NCBI RefSeq assembly: GCF_004353505.1
Contig: NZ_SMNQ01000013.1
Span: 124,001-188,000, forward strand
Length of the DNA: 64,000 nucleotides
Source of the DNA: Streptomyces sp. WAC05374
Lineage (GTDB): Bacteria > Actinomycetota > Actinomycetes > Streptomycetales > Streptomycetaceae
Direction of reading: 5' to 3'
Of this stretch, positions 15,565-24,711 are shown piece by piece. A model generated the notes under the pieces. It was not told the origin of the DNA. It worked only from the letters and a program-made list of their open reading frames with translations, and did no database searches. Position 1 is the first letter of the stretch; each line of letters begins with the position of its first letter. Position numbers and translations under genes: made by a program.

Positions 15565-16488
15565 ATGGATCTTCGAATCTTCACGGAGCCCCAGCAGGGG
15601 GCCGGTTACGACACGCTGCTCACCGTCGCGAAGGCCACCGAGGACCTCGGGTTCGACGCCTTCTTCCGCTCCGACCACTACCTGCACATGGGATCGGTCG
15701 ACGGGCTGCCCGGCCCGACGGACGCCTGGATCACCCTCGCCGGGCTCGCCCGGGAGACCGAGCGCATCCGCCTCGGCACGCTGATGACCGCGGGGACGTT
15801 CCGGCTGCCGGGCGTGCTGGCCATCCAGGTGGCACAGGTCGACCGGATGTCCGGCGGCCGGGTCGAGCTGGGGCTCGGCGCGGGCTGGTTCGAGGAGGAG
15901 CACAAGGCGTACGGCATCCCGTTCCCCAAGGAGCGGTTCGCCCGGCTGGAGGAGCAGCTCGCCATCGTCACGGGCCTGTGGGGCACCGAGACCGGCGGGA
16001 CGTTCTCGTACGACGGGACGTACTACCAGCTCACCGACTCGCCCGCGCTGCCCAAGCCCGCCCAGGACAAGGTGCCCGTCCTGATCGGCGGGCACGGGGC
16101 GAAGCGCACGCCCCGACTGGCCGCGCGGTACGCCGACGAGTTCAACATCCCGTTCGCCTCCCTGGAGGACACCGAGCGGCAGTTCGGCCGGGTGCGGGCC
16201 GCCGCCGAGGAGGCCGGGCGCGGCGCCGACGACCTCGTGTACTCCAACGCGCTGGTGGTCTGCGTGGGCAAGGACGACAGCGAGGTGGCCCGGCGGGCCG
16301 AGGCCATCGGGCGGGACGTGGCGGAGCTGAGGGCGAACGGCCTCGCCGGTTCGCCCGCCGAGGTCGTCGACAAGATCGGCGCCTACGAGGCGCTCGGCTC
16401 CTCCAGGATCTACCTCCAGATCCTCGACCTGCACGACCTCGACCACCTGGAGCTGATCTCCTCCCAGGTCATGTCCCAGTTGGCCTGA
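15565..16488 (+). CDS. LLM-class F420-dependent oxidoreductase
   Basis: 307 residues from the ATG at 15565, chosen because GGATGGAGG precedes it; an in-frame ATG at 15547 is possible. Luciferase-like features are MDLRIFTEPQQGAGYDTLLTVAKATEDLGFDAFFRSDHYL, DRMSGGRVELGLGAGWFEEEH and VPVLIGGHGAKRTPRLAARYADEFN. These match the F420-dependent branch (Rv1855c-like). F420 is made by streptomycetes, and such proteins reduce or oxidise diverse small molecules. It appears to be a single-gene unit ending at a hairpin at 16498. Confidence 0.88.
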   Translation: MDLRIFTEPQQGAGYDTLLTVAKATEDLGFDAFFRSDHYLHMGSVDGLPGPTDAWITLAGLARETERIRLGTLMTAGTFRLPGVLAIQVAQVDRMSGGRVELGLGAGWFEEEHKAYGIPFPKERFARLEEQLAIVTGLWGTETGGTFSYDGTYYQLTDSPALPKPAQDKVPVLIGGHGAKRTPRLAARYADEFNIPFASLEDTERQFGRVRAAAEEAGRGADDLVYSNALVVCVGKDDSEVARRAEAIGRDVAELRANGLAGSPAEVVDKIGAYEALGSSRIYLQILDLHDLDHLELISSQVMSQLA

Positions 16489-16497
16489 GCCGCGCGG

Positions 16498-16514
16498 CCA
16501 CGGAAAACCCGTGG
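16498..16514 (+). terminator. Short hairpin after the F420 oxidoreductase gene
   Basis: CCACGG (16498-16503) and CCGTGG (16509-16514) enclose AAAAC. It lies 10 nt after the stop at 16488 and before the hen1 start at 16549. GC-rich flanks could lengthen the stem imperfectly. Confidence 0.45.
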
Positions 16515-16548
16515 TCGGCGCGGCGCGCACCCGGCGATACTCGGACGT

Positions 16549-18015
16549 GTGTTCCTGACGATCAGTACGACCGGTACCCCCGAGCGCCCCGCCACCGACC
16601 TCGGCTTCCTGCTGCACAAGCATCCGGACAAGGCGCAGGCGTTCTCCACCTCGCACGGCACGGCGCACGTCTTCTACCCAGAGGCGTCCCCCGAGCGCTG
16701 CACCGCCGCGCTGCTGCTCGAGGTGGACCCCGTCGCGCTGGTGCGGCGCAGCCGGGGCAAGGGCCGGGGCGGCGCGCCGGACTCGGCACTCGCCCAGTAC
16801 GTCAACGACCGGCCGTACGCGGCCTCGTCGCTGCTGGCGGTCGCGATGGGCACGGTGTTCCGCAGCGCGCTGCGCGGCGTGTGCGCCGCGCGGCCCGGCC
16901 TGGCGGACCGGCCGCTGCCGCTGCGGATCGAGATCCCGGCCCTTCCGGCGCGCGGCGGTGCCGACCTGGTGCGCGCGCTGTTCGGCCCGCTGGGCTGGAC
17001 GTCGGTCGACGCCGAGCCGGTGGCGCTGGACGAGCGGTTCCCCGGGTGGGGCGACTCGCGGTACGTACGGCTGGTGCTGGAGGGCGAGCTGCGGCTGGCC
17101 GACGCCCTGCGCCACCTGTACGTCCTGCTGCCGGTCCTCGACGACGCCAAGCACTACTGGGTGACGACCGACGAGGTCGACAAGCTGCTGCGGGCCGGCG
17201 AGGGCTGGCTGGCCGACCACCCGGAGCACAAGCTCATCACGAGCCGCTACCTCTCGCGCCGCTGGGGGCTCACCCGGCAGGCGATGGAGCGCCTCGAACT
17301 GGTCCGGCTCGCCGAGGCCGACGACCTGGACGTCGAGGACGTCGACAACGCCGTCGACGACACGACCGACACGGAAGACCGGCCCGTGCCGCTCGCCGAG
17401 CAGCGGCGCGAGGCGATCCTGCGGGCGCTGCACGCGGCGGGGGCGGGCACGGTGCTCGACCTGGGCTGTGGGCAGGGCCAGCTCGTGCAGGCGCTGCTCC
17501 AGGACGTCCGGTTCACCCGCGTCGTGGGCGTCGACGTGTCCGTACGGGCGCTGACCGTCGCCGCGCGACGGCTGCGCCTGGAGCGCATGGGCGAGCGGCA
17601 GGCGGCGCGCGTGAAGCTGATCCAGGGCTCGCTCGCGTACACCGACAAGCGGCTCCAGGGCTATGACGCGGCCGTGCTCAGCGAGGTCGTCGAGCACCTC
17701 GACCTGCCGCGGCTGCCCGCCCTGGAGTACGCGGTGTTCGGCTCGGCGCGGCCCGCGACGGTGATCGTGACGACGCCGAACGTCGAGTACAACGTCCGCT
17801 GGGAGACGCTGCCCGCCGGACACGTGCGCCACGGAGACCACCGGTTCGAGTGGACGCGTGAGGAGTTCCGCGACTGGGCGCGCGGCGTGGGGGAGCGGCA
17901 CGGGTACGGCGTCGAGTTCGTGCCCGTGGGGCCGGACGACCCGGAGGTGGGGCCGCCCACGCAGATGGCCGTGTTCGCCAGAGTGGCGACCGCGAGGCAG
18001 GAGAAGGCCGCATGA
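16549..18015 (+). CDS. hen1: 3'-terminal RNA ribose 2'-O-methyltransferase Hen1
   Basis: 488 residues from a GTG start. The N-terminal half (FLTISTTGTPERPATDLGFLLHKHP..., VNDRPYAASSLLAVAMG) is the bacterial Hen1 N-terminal domain that stimulates Pnkp ligase. The C-terminal half is an SAM methyltransferase with DLGCGQGQ starting at residue 304. The metal-binding set unique to Hen1 is present: E379 and E382-H383 in SEVVEHLD, plus histidines at 428/431 in GHVRHGDHRF. Hen1 marks the 3' end of a broken RNA before ligation, so that the same ribotoxin cannot cut it again. It overlaps pnkp by 4 nt, as expected for the RNA repair complex. Confidence 0.96.
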   Translation: MFLTISTTGTPERPATDLGFLLHKHPDKAQAFSTSHGTAHVFYPEASPERCTAALLLEVDPVALVRRSRGKGRGGAPDSALAQYVNDRPYAASSLLAVAMGTVFRSALRGVCAARPGLADRPLPLRIEIPALPARGGADLVRALFGPLGWTSVDAEPVALDERFPGWGDSRYVRLVLEGELRLADALRHLYVLLPVLDDAKHYWVTTDEVDKLLRAGEGWLADHPEHKLITSRYLSRRWGLTRQAMERLELVRLAEADDLDVEDVDNAVDDTTDTEDRPVPLAEQRREAILRALHAAGAGTVLDLGCGQGQLVQALLQDVRFTRVVGVDVSVRALTVAARRLRLERMGERQAARVKLIQGSLAYTDKRLQGYDAAVLSEVVEHLDLPRLPALEYAVFGSARPATVIVTTPNVEYNVRWETLPAGHVRHGDHRFEWTREEFRDWARGVGERHGYGVEFVPVGPDDPEVGPPTQMAVFARVATARQEKAA

Positions 18016-20561
18016 CCGAGACCACCGCCGTACCGGCCCGCCGACTGCTGCCGGTCACCGACCTGTCCCTCGTCGTGCTCATCGGCGCCACCGGCTCCGG
18101 CAAGTCGACCTTCGCGCGCAAGCACTTCAAGCCCACCGAGGTCATCTCCTCGGACTTCTGCCGCGGGCTGGTCGCCGACGACGAGAACGACCAGAGCGCG
18201 AGCGGCGACGCCTTCGACGTCCTGCACTACATCGCCGGCAAGCGCCTGGCCGCCGGCCGTCTCACGGTCGTCGACGCGACCAGCGTCCAGCGGGAGAGCC
18301 GCCGGCAGCTCGTGGCGCTCGCCCGCGAGCACGACGTCCTGCCCATCGCGATCGTCCTGGACATGCCCGAGGAGGTGTGCGCCGAGCGCAACGCGGCGCG
18401 CCCCGACCGCGCGGGCCTGCCCCGCCACGTCATCCAGCGCCACCGCCGCGAGCTGCGCCGCTCGCTGCGCGGCCTGGAGCGCGAGGGCTTCCGCAAGGTG
18501 CACGTCCTGAAGAGCGTCGAGGAGGCGGAGGCCGCCGAAGTCGTCCTGGAGAAGCGGTACAACGACCTCCGGGACCTCACCGGCCCCTTCGACATCATCG
18601 GTGACGTCCACGGGTGCAGCTCCGAGCTGGAGACCCTGCTGACCAGGCTCGGCTACGAGGACGGTGCGCACCCCGAGGGGCGTACGGCGGTCTTCGTCGG
18701 CGACCTGGTCGACCGGGGCCCGGACAGCCCCGGCGTCCTGCGCCGCGTCATGGGCATGGTCGCGTCCGGCAACGCGCTGTGCGTGCCCGGCAACCACGAG
18801 AACAAGCTGGGGCGGTGGCTCAAGGGCCGCAACGTCCAGCGGACGCACGGGCTCGCCGAGACGATCGCGCAGCTCGAGGGGGAGAGCCAGGAGTTCCGCG
18901 ACCAGGTGCGGCGGTTCATCGACGGGCTCGTCAGCCACTACGTCCTCGACGGGGGCCGGCTCGTGGTCTGCCACGCCGGGCTGCCGGAGAAGTACCACGG
19001 CCGCACCTCGGGGCGGGTGCGCTCGCACGCCCTGTACGGGGACACGACCGGCGAGACCGACGAGTTCGGCCTGCCGGTGCGCTACCCGTGGGCGGAGGAG
19101 TACCGGGGCCGCGCCGCGGTGGTGTACGGCCACACGCCCGTGCCCACCACCTCATGGATCAACAACACCATCTGCCTCGACACCGGGGTGGTGTTCGGCG
19201 GGAGGATGACCGCGCTGCGCTGGCCGGAGCGCGAACTGGTCGACGTACCGGCCGAGAAGGTCTGGTACGAGCCGGTCAGGCCGCTGGCGACCGAGGCGCC
19301 CGGCGGGCACCAGGGCCGGCCGCTGGACCTGGCGGACGTGCACGGGCGGCGGGTCGTGGAGACCCGGTACGCCGGCAACGTCGGCGTACGCGAGGAGAAC
19401 GCGGCCGCCGCGCTGGAGGTCATGAGCCGGTTCGCGGTGGACCCGCGGCTGCTGGCGTACCTGCCGCCGACGATGGCCCCGACGCCCACGTCGAGGGCCG
19501 AGGGCTACCTGGAGCACCCGGCCGAGGCGTTCGCGCAGTACCGGTCCGACGGCGTCGGGCGGGTGGTGTGCGAGGAGAAGCACATGGGTTCGCGGGCGGT
19601 GGCGCTGGTGTGCCGGGACGCGGACGCGGCACGGGAGCGGTTCGGGGTCCGGGGCCCGACGGGCGCGCTGCACACCCGGACCGGGCGGCCGTTCTTCGCC
19701 GACGAGGCCATGACGGAGCAGGTCCTGGACCGGCTGCGCACGGCCGTCGGCGCCGCCGGGCTGTGGGAGGAGCTCGGCACGGACTGGCTGCTGCTGGACG
19801 GTGAGCTGATGCCGTGGTCGCTCAAGGCGTCCTCGCTGCTGCGCTCGCAGTACGCGGCGGTCGGCGCCGCCTCGGGCGCGGTCCTCCCCGGCGCGGTGGC
19901 CGCGCTGGAGGCGGCGGCCGGGCGGGGCGTGGACGTCGCCGGCCTGCTGGGCAAGCAGCGGGAGCGGGCGGCGGACGCGGCGGCGTTCATCGCGGCGTAC
20001 CGGCGCTACTGCTGGGACACCGAGGGGCTGGACGGGGTGCGGTTCGCGCCGTTCCAGATCCTCGCCGGGCAGGGGCGTTTCCTCGCGGGCGTCCCGCACG
20101 ACGAGCAGCTCGCGTGGCTGGACCGACTGGTGGAGCACGACCCGACCGGTCTGCTCCAGGTCACGCGCCGGCTGGTCGTCGACACCGGGGACGAGGCGTC
20201 GGTGCGCGCGGGCACCGACTGGTGGCTGGAGATGACCGGCGCGGGCGGCGAGGGCATGGTCGTCAAGCCGCTCGAGGCGCTGGTGCGCGACCGCGCGGGC
20301 CGGCTGGTGCAGCCGGGTGTCAAGGTGCGGGGCCGGGAGTACCTGCGGATCATCTACGGTCCCGAGTACACCCGCCCGGAGAACCTGGTCCGGCTGCGGG
20401 AGCGGCACCTCGGCCACAAGCGGTCGCTCGCCCTGCGCGAGTACGCCCTCGGCCTGGAGGGGCTGGCCCGCCTGGCCGGCGGCGAACCGCTCTGGCGCGT
20501 CCACGAGGCGGTCTTCGCCGTCCTGGCCCTGGAGTCGGAACCGGTCGACCCCCGCCTCTGA
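18012..20561 (+). CDS. pnkp: Polynucleotide kinase-phosphatase-ligase Pnkp (RNA repair)
   Basis: 849 residues, close to the ~870 of the Clostridium thermocellum enzyme. Three modules are visible. The 5' kinase has P-loop GATGSGKS from residue 25. The calcineurin-like 2',3' phosphatase has GDVHG from residue 197, GDLVDRGPD and PGNHE. The adenylyltransferase (ligase-like) domain has motif I EEKHMGSR with the AMP-accepting lysine at residue 523. Pnkp heals and seals RNA breaks with Hen1, which is encoded just upstream in a 4-nt overlap. Targets are probably tRNAs cut by ribotoxins. Confidence 0.96.
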   Translation: MTETTAVPARRLLPVTDLSLVVLIGATGSGKSTFARKHFKPTEVISSDFCRGLVADDENDQSASGDAFDVLHYIAGKRLAAGRLTVVDATSVQRESRRQLVALAREHDVLPIAIVLDMPEEVCAERNAARPDRAGLPRHVIQRHRRELRRSLRGLEREGFRKVHVLKSVEEAEAAEVVLEKRYNDLRDLTGPFDIIGDVHGCSSELETLLTRLGYEDGAHPEGRTAVFVGDLVDRGPDSPGVLRRVMGMVASGNALCVPGNHENKLGRWLKGRNVQRTHGLAETIAQLEGESQEFRDQVRRFIDGLVSHYVLDGGRLVVCHAGLPEKYHGRTSGRVRSHALYGDTTGETDEFGLPVRYPWAEEYRGRAAVVYGHTPVPTTSWINNTICLDTGVVFGGRMTALRWPERELVDVPAEKVWYEPVRPLATEAPGGHQGRPLDLADVHGRRVVETRYAGNVGVREENAAAALEVMSRFAVDPRLLAYLPPTMAPTPTSRAEGYLEHPAEAFAQYRSDGVGRVVCEEKHMGSRAVALVCRDADAARERFGVRGPTGALHTRTGRPFFADEAMTEQVLDRLRTAVGAAGLWEELGTDWLLLDGELMPWSLKASSLLRSQYAAVGAASGAVLPGAVAALEAAAGRGVDVAGLLGKQRERAADAAAFIAAYRRYCWDTEGLDGVRFAPFQILAGQGRFLAGVPHDEQLAWLDRLVEHDPTGLLQVTRRLVVDTGDEASVRAGTDWWLEMTGAGGEGMVVKPLEALVRDRAGRLVQPGVKVRGREYLRIIYGPEYTRPENLVRLRERHLGHKRSLALREYALGLEGLARLAGGEPLWRVHEAVFAVLALESEPVDPRL

Positions 20562-20610
20562 CGCCCGCCCCTGACGCCCCGGCCGTCCGGGAGGCCCGTC
20601 CGCGCCGCCT

Positions 20611-20657
20611 CGCCCGCCCGTCCGCTCCCGGCCCGTTGTTCCGGCCCCGGGCGGGCG
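20611..20657 (+). terminator. GC-rich hairpin after pnkp
   Basis: Perfect ten-base arms CGCCCGCCCG (20611-20620) and CGGGCGGGCG (20648-20657) enclose a 27-nt loop with further GGCC pairing. It is placed between the pnkp stop (20561) and the arcA start (20721). Confidence 0.45.
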
Positions 20658-20720
20658 GGTCGTGGGCGCTTTCCCGGCGGAACTTGGGTGAAGTGGGGTT
20701 CGCGCGGTGAGGATGGAGGC

Positions 20721-21959
20721 ATGGGATTCCATGTCGATTCCGAGACCGGGCGGCTCCGCCGCGTCATCCTGCACCGGCCGGACCTGGAACTGAAGCGGCT
20801 GACACCCAGCAACAAGGACGCGCTGCTCTTCGACGACGTGCTGTGGGTGCGGCGGGCGCGGCAGGAGCACGACGGGTTCGCCGACGTGCTGCGCGACCGG
20901 GGCGTGGAGGTGCACCTCGTCGGGGACCTGCTGCGCGAGGCGCTGGAGGTCCCGGCGGCGAGGGACCTCGTCCTGGACCGGGTCTTCGACGAGAAGGAGT
21001 ACGGTCCGCTCGCCACGGACCACATAAGAGCGGTCTTCGACGGCATGGAGACCGGCGCGCTCGTCGAGGCGCTGATCGGGGGGATGACGAAACGTGACTT
21101 CCTGGCCGGGCACGCCGAGCCGACGTCCGTCCGCTTCCATGTGATGGACCTGGACGACTTCCTGCTGCCGCCGCTGCCGAACCACCTCTTCACCCGCGAC
21201 ACCTCGGCCTGGATCTACGACGGCGTCTCCATCAACGCGATGCGCTGGCCGGCCCGGCGGCGCGAGACCGTGCACTTCGAGGCGATCTACAAGCACCACC
21301 CGCTGTTCACCGGCCCCGGCGCGGCCCCCTTCCACCACTGGTCGGAGGGGCAGGACGACTACCCCTCCACCATCGAGGGCGGCGACGTCCTGGTCATCGG
21401 CAACGGCGCGGTGCTGATCGGGATGAGCGAGCGCACCACTCCGCAGGCGGTGGAGATGCTGGCGCGCGGGATGTTCGCGGCCGGCTCCGCCCGGACGATC
21501 GTGGCGCTGGACATGCCGAAGAGCAGGGCGTTCATGCACCTGGACACGGTCATGACGATGGTCGCGCACGACACGTTCACCCAGTACGCGGGGCTCGGCA
21601 TGCTCCGCTCGTACACCATCGAGCCGGGTGACGGGCACCGGGCGCTGAAGGTCACCGACCACCCGCCCCAGCACATGCACAGCGCGATCGCCGCGGCGCT
21701 GGACCTGCCCGCGATCCGGGTGCTGACCGCCACGCAGGACGTGCACGCGGCGGAGCGCGAGCAGTGGGACGACGGGTGCAACGTCCTGGCGGTGGAGCCG
21801 GGTGTCGTCGTGGCGTACGAGCGCAACGTCACCACCAACACGCACCTGCGCAAGGAGGGCATCGAGGTGATCGAGATCCCCGGGAGCGAGCTGGGCCGGG
21901 GCAGGGGCGGACCGCGCTGCATGAGCTGCCCGGTCGAACGGGACGCCGACCCCGGCTGA
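20721..21959 (+). CDS. arcA: Arginine deiminase
   Basis: 412 residues from the ATG at 20721, preceded by GGATGGAGG. The enzyme converts arginine to citrulline and ammonia. Family marks: LRRVILHRPDLELKRLTP, the FTRDTSAWI segment, EGGDVLVIG, HLDTVMTMV and the C-terminal catalytic cysteine 403 in CMSCPVERD. It lies upstream of ornithine carbamoyltransferase and an amino-acid permease. No carbamate kinase (arcC) is present, so the ATP-yielding last step of the pathway is missing locally. Confidence 0.95.
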   Translation: MGFHVDSETGRLRRVILHRPDLELKRLTPSNKDALLFDDVLWVRRARQEHDGFADVLRDRGVEVHLVGDLLREALEVPAARDLVLDRVFDEKEYGPLATDHIRAVFDGMETGALVEALIGGMTKRDFLAGHAEPTSVRFHVMDLDDFLLPPLPNHLFTRDTSAWIYDGVSINAMRWPARRRETVHFEAIYKHHPLFTGPGAAPFHHWSEGQDDYPSTIEGGDVLVIGNGAVLIGMSERTTPQAVEMLARGMFAAGSARTIVALDMPKSRAFMHLDTVMTMVAHDTFTQYAGLGMLRSYTIEPGDGHRALKVTDHPPQHMHSAIAAALDLPAIRVLTATQDVHAAEREQWDDGCNVLAVEPGVVVAYERNVTTNTHLRKEGIEVIEIPGSELGRGRGGPRCMSCPVERDADPG

Positions 21960-21982
21960 GCCCCCGGAAGGCCCACCCGACT

Positions 21983-22009
21983 GTATAGAAATGTGGACCC
22001 TCGTATAGA
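21983..22009 (+). promoter_or_regulatory. Direct repeats in the argF promoter region
   Basis: GTATAGA occurs at 21983-21989 and again at 22003-22009, exactly 20 bp apart. The second copy contains a TATAGA hexamer suitable as a -10, with CTGTAT about 17 bp upstream. The spacing of two helical turns would suit a dimeric regulator such as ArgR, though the sequence is not a clear ARG box. Confidence 0.4.
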
Positions 22010-22056
22010 CTTCCATGGTCCCGTCTTCGAAACCCGTCGGAACCCCAGGAGCGCCC

Positions 22057-23073
22057 ATGGCCACCGATCTCACCGGCCGCCACTTCCTCAAGGAGCTGGA
22101 CTTCACCGCCGAGGAGTTCCGCGGCCTGCTCGACCTGGCCGCCGAGCTCAAGGCGGCCAAGAAGGCGGGCACCGAGGTGCAGCGGCTGCGCGGCAGGAAC
22201 ATCGCCCTGATCTTCGAGAAGGCGTCGACCCGTACGCGCTGCGCGTTCGAGGTCGCCGCGGCCGACCAGGGCGCCTCCACCACCTACATCGACCCGTCGG
22301 GCTCCCACATCGGCAAGAAGGAGACCGCCAAGGACACGGCCCGGGTGCTGGGCCGGATGTACGACGCGATCGAGTTCCGCGGCGACTCCCAGGCCACCGT
22401 GGAGGAGCTCGCCGCCCACGCGGGCGTGCCCGTGTACAACGGCCTCACCGACGACTGGCACCCCACCCAGATGCTCGCCGACATGCTCACGATGACCGAG
22501 CACGCCGGCAAGCCGCTGGAGAGCATCGCCTTCGCCTACCTCGGCGACGGACGCTACAACATGGGCAACTCCTACCTGGTCACCGGCGCCCTGCTGGGCA
22601 TGGACGTCCGGATCGTGGCGCCCAAGGCGTACTGGCCGGACGACGCCGTCGTCACCCGCGCCCGGGAGCTGGCCAAGGACAGCGGCGCCCGTCTCACGCT
22701 CACCGAGGACGTCGCCGAGGGCGTCCTGGGCGCCGACTTCGTCGCCACCGACGTCTGGGTCTCCATGGGTGAGCCCCAGGAGGTCTGGGACGAGCGCATC
22801 GCCGCCCTCGCCCCCTACGCGGTGACCATGGACGTGCTGCGGGCCACCGGCAACCCGCGGGTCAAGTTCCTGCACTGCCTGCCCGCCTTCCACGACCTGG
22901 GCACCGCCGTCGGCCGGGAGATCCACGAGCGGCACGGCCTGGCCGAGCTGGAGGTCACCGACGAGGTCTTCGAGTCGGAACACTCGGTCGTCTTCGACGA
23001 GGCCGAGAACCGGATGCACACGATCAAGGCCGTCATGGTCGCCACGCTGAGCGGCCCCGGCGGCGCGCGGTAG
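22057..23073 (+). CDS. argF: Ornithine carbamoyltransferase
   Basis: 338 residues from the ATG at 22057 behind CCAGGAG. It shows the carbamoyl-phosphate site S57-T-R-T-R61 in FEKASTRTR, the HPTQMLADMLTM ornithine region and the HCLPAFHD catalytic cysteine loop. It interconverts ornithine plus carbamoyl phosphate with citrulline. Placement directly after arcA suggests the catabolic role (arcB), but sequence alone does not separate the catabolic from the biosynthetic form. Its own promoter-like repeats lie at 21983-22009. Confidence 0.95.
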   Translation: MATDLTGRHFLKELDFTAEEFRGLLDLAAELKAAKKAGTEVQRLRGRNIALIFEKASTRTRCAFEVAAADQGASTTYIDPSGSHIGKKETAKDTARVLGRMYDAIEFRGDSQATVEELAAHAGVPVYNGLTDDWHPTQMLADMLTMTEHAGKPLESIAFAYLGDGRYNMGNSYLVTGALLGMDVRIVAPKAYWPDDAVVTRARELAKDSGARLTLTEDVAEGVLGADFVATDVWVSMGEPQEVWDERIAALAPYAVTMDVLRATGNPRVKFLHCLPAFHDLGTAVGREIHERHGLAELEVTDEVFESEHSVVFDEAENRMHTIKAVMVATLSGPGGAR

Positions 23074-23167
23074 GACACGGGACGGCGGCGCCCGGCGGTA
23101 CGGAGCCGGGGTGCGGGATGGTGATACGCCCGATTGGGTGGATATGCGGTGTGACGCTTACTATCGA

Positions 23168-23218
23168 GGCACATGGTGGGGTCCGGGCTCGCGTGCTCGG
23201 ACCCCACTTCCGTGTGCC
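23168..23218 (+). promoter_or_regulatory. Large leader hairpin before the APC permease
   Basis: Arms GTGGGGTCCGGGC (23176-23188) and GCTCGGACCCCAC (23195-23207) form a 13-bp stem with one G-U pair and a six-base loop. An outer GGCACA/TGTGCC pair (23168-23173 and 23213-23218) extends it. It starts just after a TACTAT -10-like hexamer (23159-23164), so it may form the 5' end of the permease mRNA; otherwise it ends argF transcription. The 198-bp gap has no gene. Confidence 0.55.
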
Positions 23219-23271
23219 CGACGTCACGGCCCGGAGAAGCCCCCCGAGCAGCCCAGGAAGAGAACCGCCCC

Positions 23272-24711
23272 ATGCGTCCCACCGGACCGCGCCGCATCAA
23301 AAGCCCCGCCCAGCTCATCGCCGAATCCGGTGCGGATCTGGAGGGGCACGGCCTCAGGCGCACCATGGGCCTCTTCCAGCTCGTCTGCTTCGGCGTGGGC
23401 GCCATCGTCGGCACCGGGATCTTCGTCGGGCTCTCCGACAGCGTCGCCGAGGCCGGCCCGGCGGTCGTCGTGTCCTTCGTCCTCGCCGCCATCACCTGCG
23501 TCTTCACCGCCTTCTCCTTCGCCGAGCTGGGCAGCGCCATCCCCGTCTCCGGCAGCTCCTACTCCTTCGCGTACGCCACCCTCGGCGAGCGCGTCGCCTT
23601 CCTCGTCGGCTGGTGTCTGCTGCTGGAGTACGGCGTGTCCGTCTCCGCCGTCGCCGTCGGCTGGGGCCAGTACCTCAACGAGCTCCTCGACAGCCTCGTC
23701 GGGTGGCAACTGCCCGCCGCGCTCTCCAGTCCCCCCGGCGAGGGCGGCCTCGTCAACGTCCCGGCCGTCGTGGTGATCGCCCTCGCGGCCGTCCTGCTGG
23801 TCCGGGGCATCCGCGAGAGCGCGCGTGCCACCGCCGTGATGGCCGTGGTGAAGATCGCCGTACTGATCCTCTTCTGCGCGATCGCCTTCCGCGCCTACCA
23901 GGGCGACAACCTGGCCCCCTTCGCCACCCACGGGCTGGCCGGGGTCACCTCGGGCGCCTCGGTGGCGTTCTTCTCGTACATCGGCTTCGACGCGATCACC
24001 ACCGCCGGTGAGGAGGTCAAGAACCCGCGCCGGAACGTCCCCCTCGCGATCATGATCTGCCTCGGGCTCGTCACGCTGCTCTACTGCCTCGTCGCCGTCG
24101 CCGCCATCGGCGCGCTCTCCGCCGGCGAGGTCGCCGGCCGGCCGGCCGCGCTCTCGCTGATCGTGGACCGGGTGACCGCCTCCGGCGTCGGCGGCGGGGT
24201 CATCGCCTTCGGCGCGGTCGTCGCCATCGCCTCGGTGGTCCTCGCGGTGATGTACGGCCAGACCCGCGTCCTGATGTCGATGTCCCGCGACGGGCTGATC
24301 CCGCGCGTCTTCGAGAAGATCTCCCCCCGCACCGCCACCCCCGTCGCCAACACCTGGATCGTCGCCGCCGTCTTCGCCGTCCCGGCCGCCGTCGTACCGC
24401 TCGACGTGGTGCTGGACCTGACCACCATCGGCACCCTCGCCGTCATGGCCGTGGTCAACATCGCCGTCGTCGCGCTGCGCCGCCGCCACCCGGACACCGA
24501 CCGCGGCTTCAGGGTGCCGCTCTACCCGCTCAGCCCGGTGCTGGGCGTCGCCATGTGCCTGTACCTGATCTGGGGGACCGGCTGGGCGACCTGGCTGCGG
24601 TTCGCCGTCTTCCTGGCCGTGGGCGCGCTGGTGTACGCGCTCTACGGGCGCCGCCGCTCGCGCCTCGCGCCCACCGGCGCGCTCACGGGCTCCGCAGCGC
24701 CGGGAGCGTGA
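23272..24711 (+). CDS. APC-family amino acid permease (cationic amino acid transporter-like)
   Basis: 479 residues from the ATG at 23272 behind AGGAAGAG. About twelve membrane segments, with the APC signature GLFQLVCFGVGAIVGTGIFVGLSD in helix 1 and FFSYIGFDAITTAGEEVKNPRRNVP in helix 6. The IGFDAxTTxAEEVKNPxR pattern is typical of the cationic amino acid transporter branch (YfnA/CAT). Following arcA and argF, arginine or ornithine exchange is likely. The 3' end overlaps the convergent kinase gene by 29 nt. A strong hairpin lies in the leader. Confidence 0.9.
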   Translation: MRPTGPRRIKSPAQLIAESGADLEGHGLRRTMGLFQLVCFGVGAIVGTGIFVGLSDSVAEAGPAVVVSFVLAAITCVFTAFSFAELGSAIPVSGSSYSFAYATLGERVAFLVGWCLLLEYGVSVSAVAVGWGQYLNELLDSLVGWQLPAALSSPPGEGGLVNVPAVVVIALAAVLLVRGIRESARATAVMAVVKIAVLILFCAIAFRAYQGDNLAPFATHGLAGVTSGASVAFFSYIGFDAITTAGEEVKNPRRNVPLAIMICLGLVTLLYCLVAVAAIGALSAGEVAGRPAALSLIVDRVTASGVGGGVIAFGAVVAIASVVLAVMYGQTRVLMSMSRDGLIPRVFEKISPRTATPVANTWIVAAVFAVPAAVVPLDVVLDLTTIGTLAVMAVVNIAVVALRRRHPDTDRGFRVPLYPLSPVLGVAMCLYLIWGTGWATWLRFAVFLAVGALVYALYGRRRSRLAPTGALTGSAAPGA

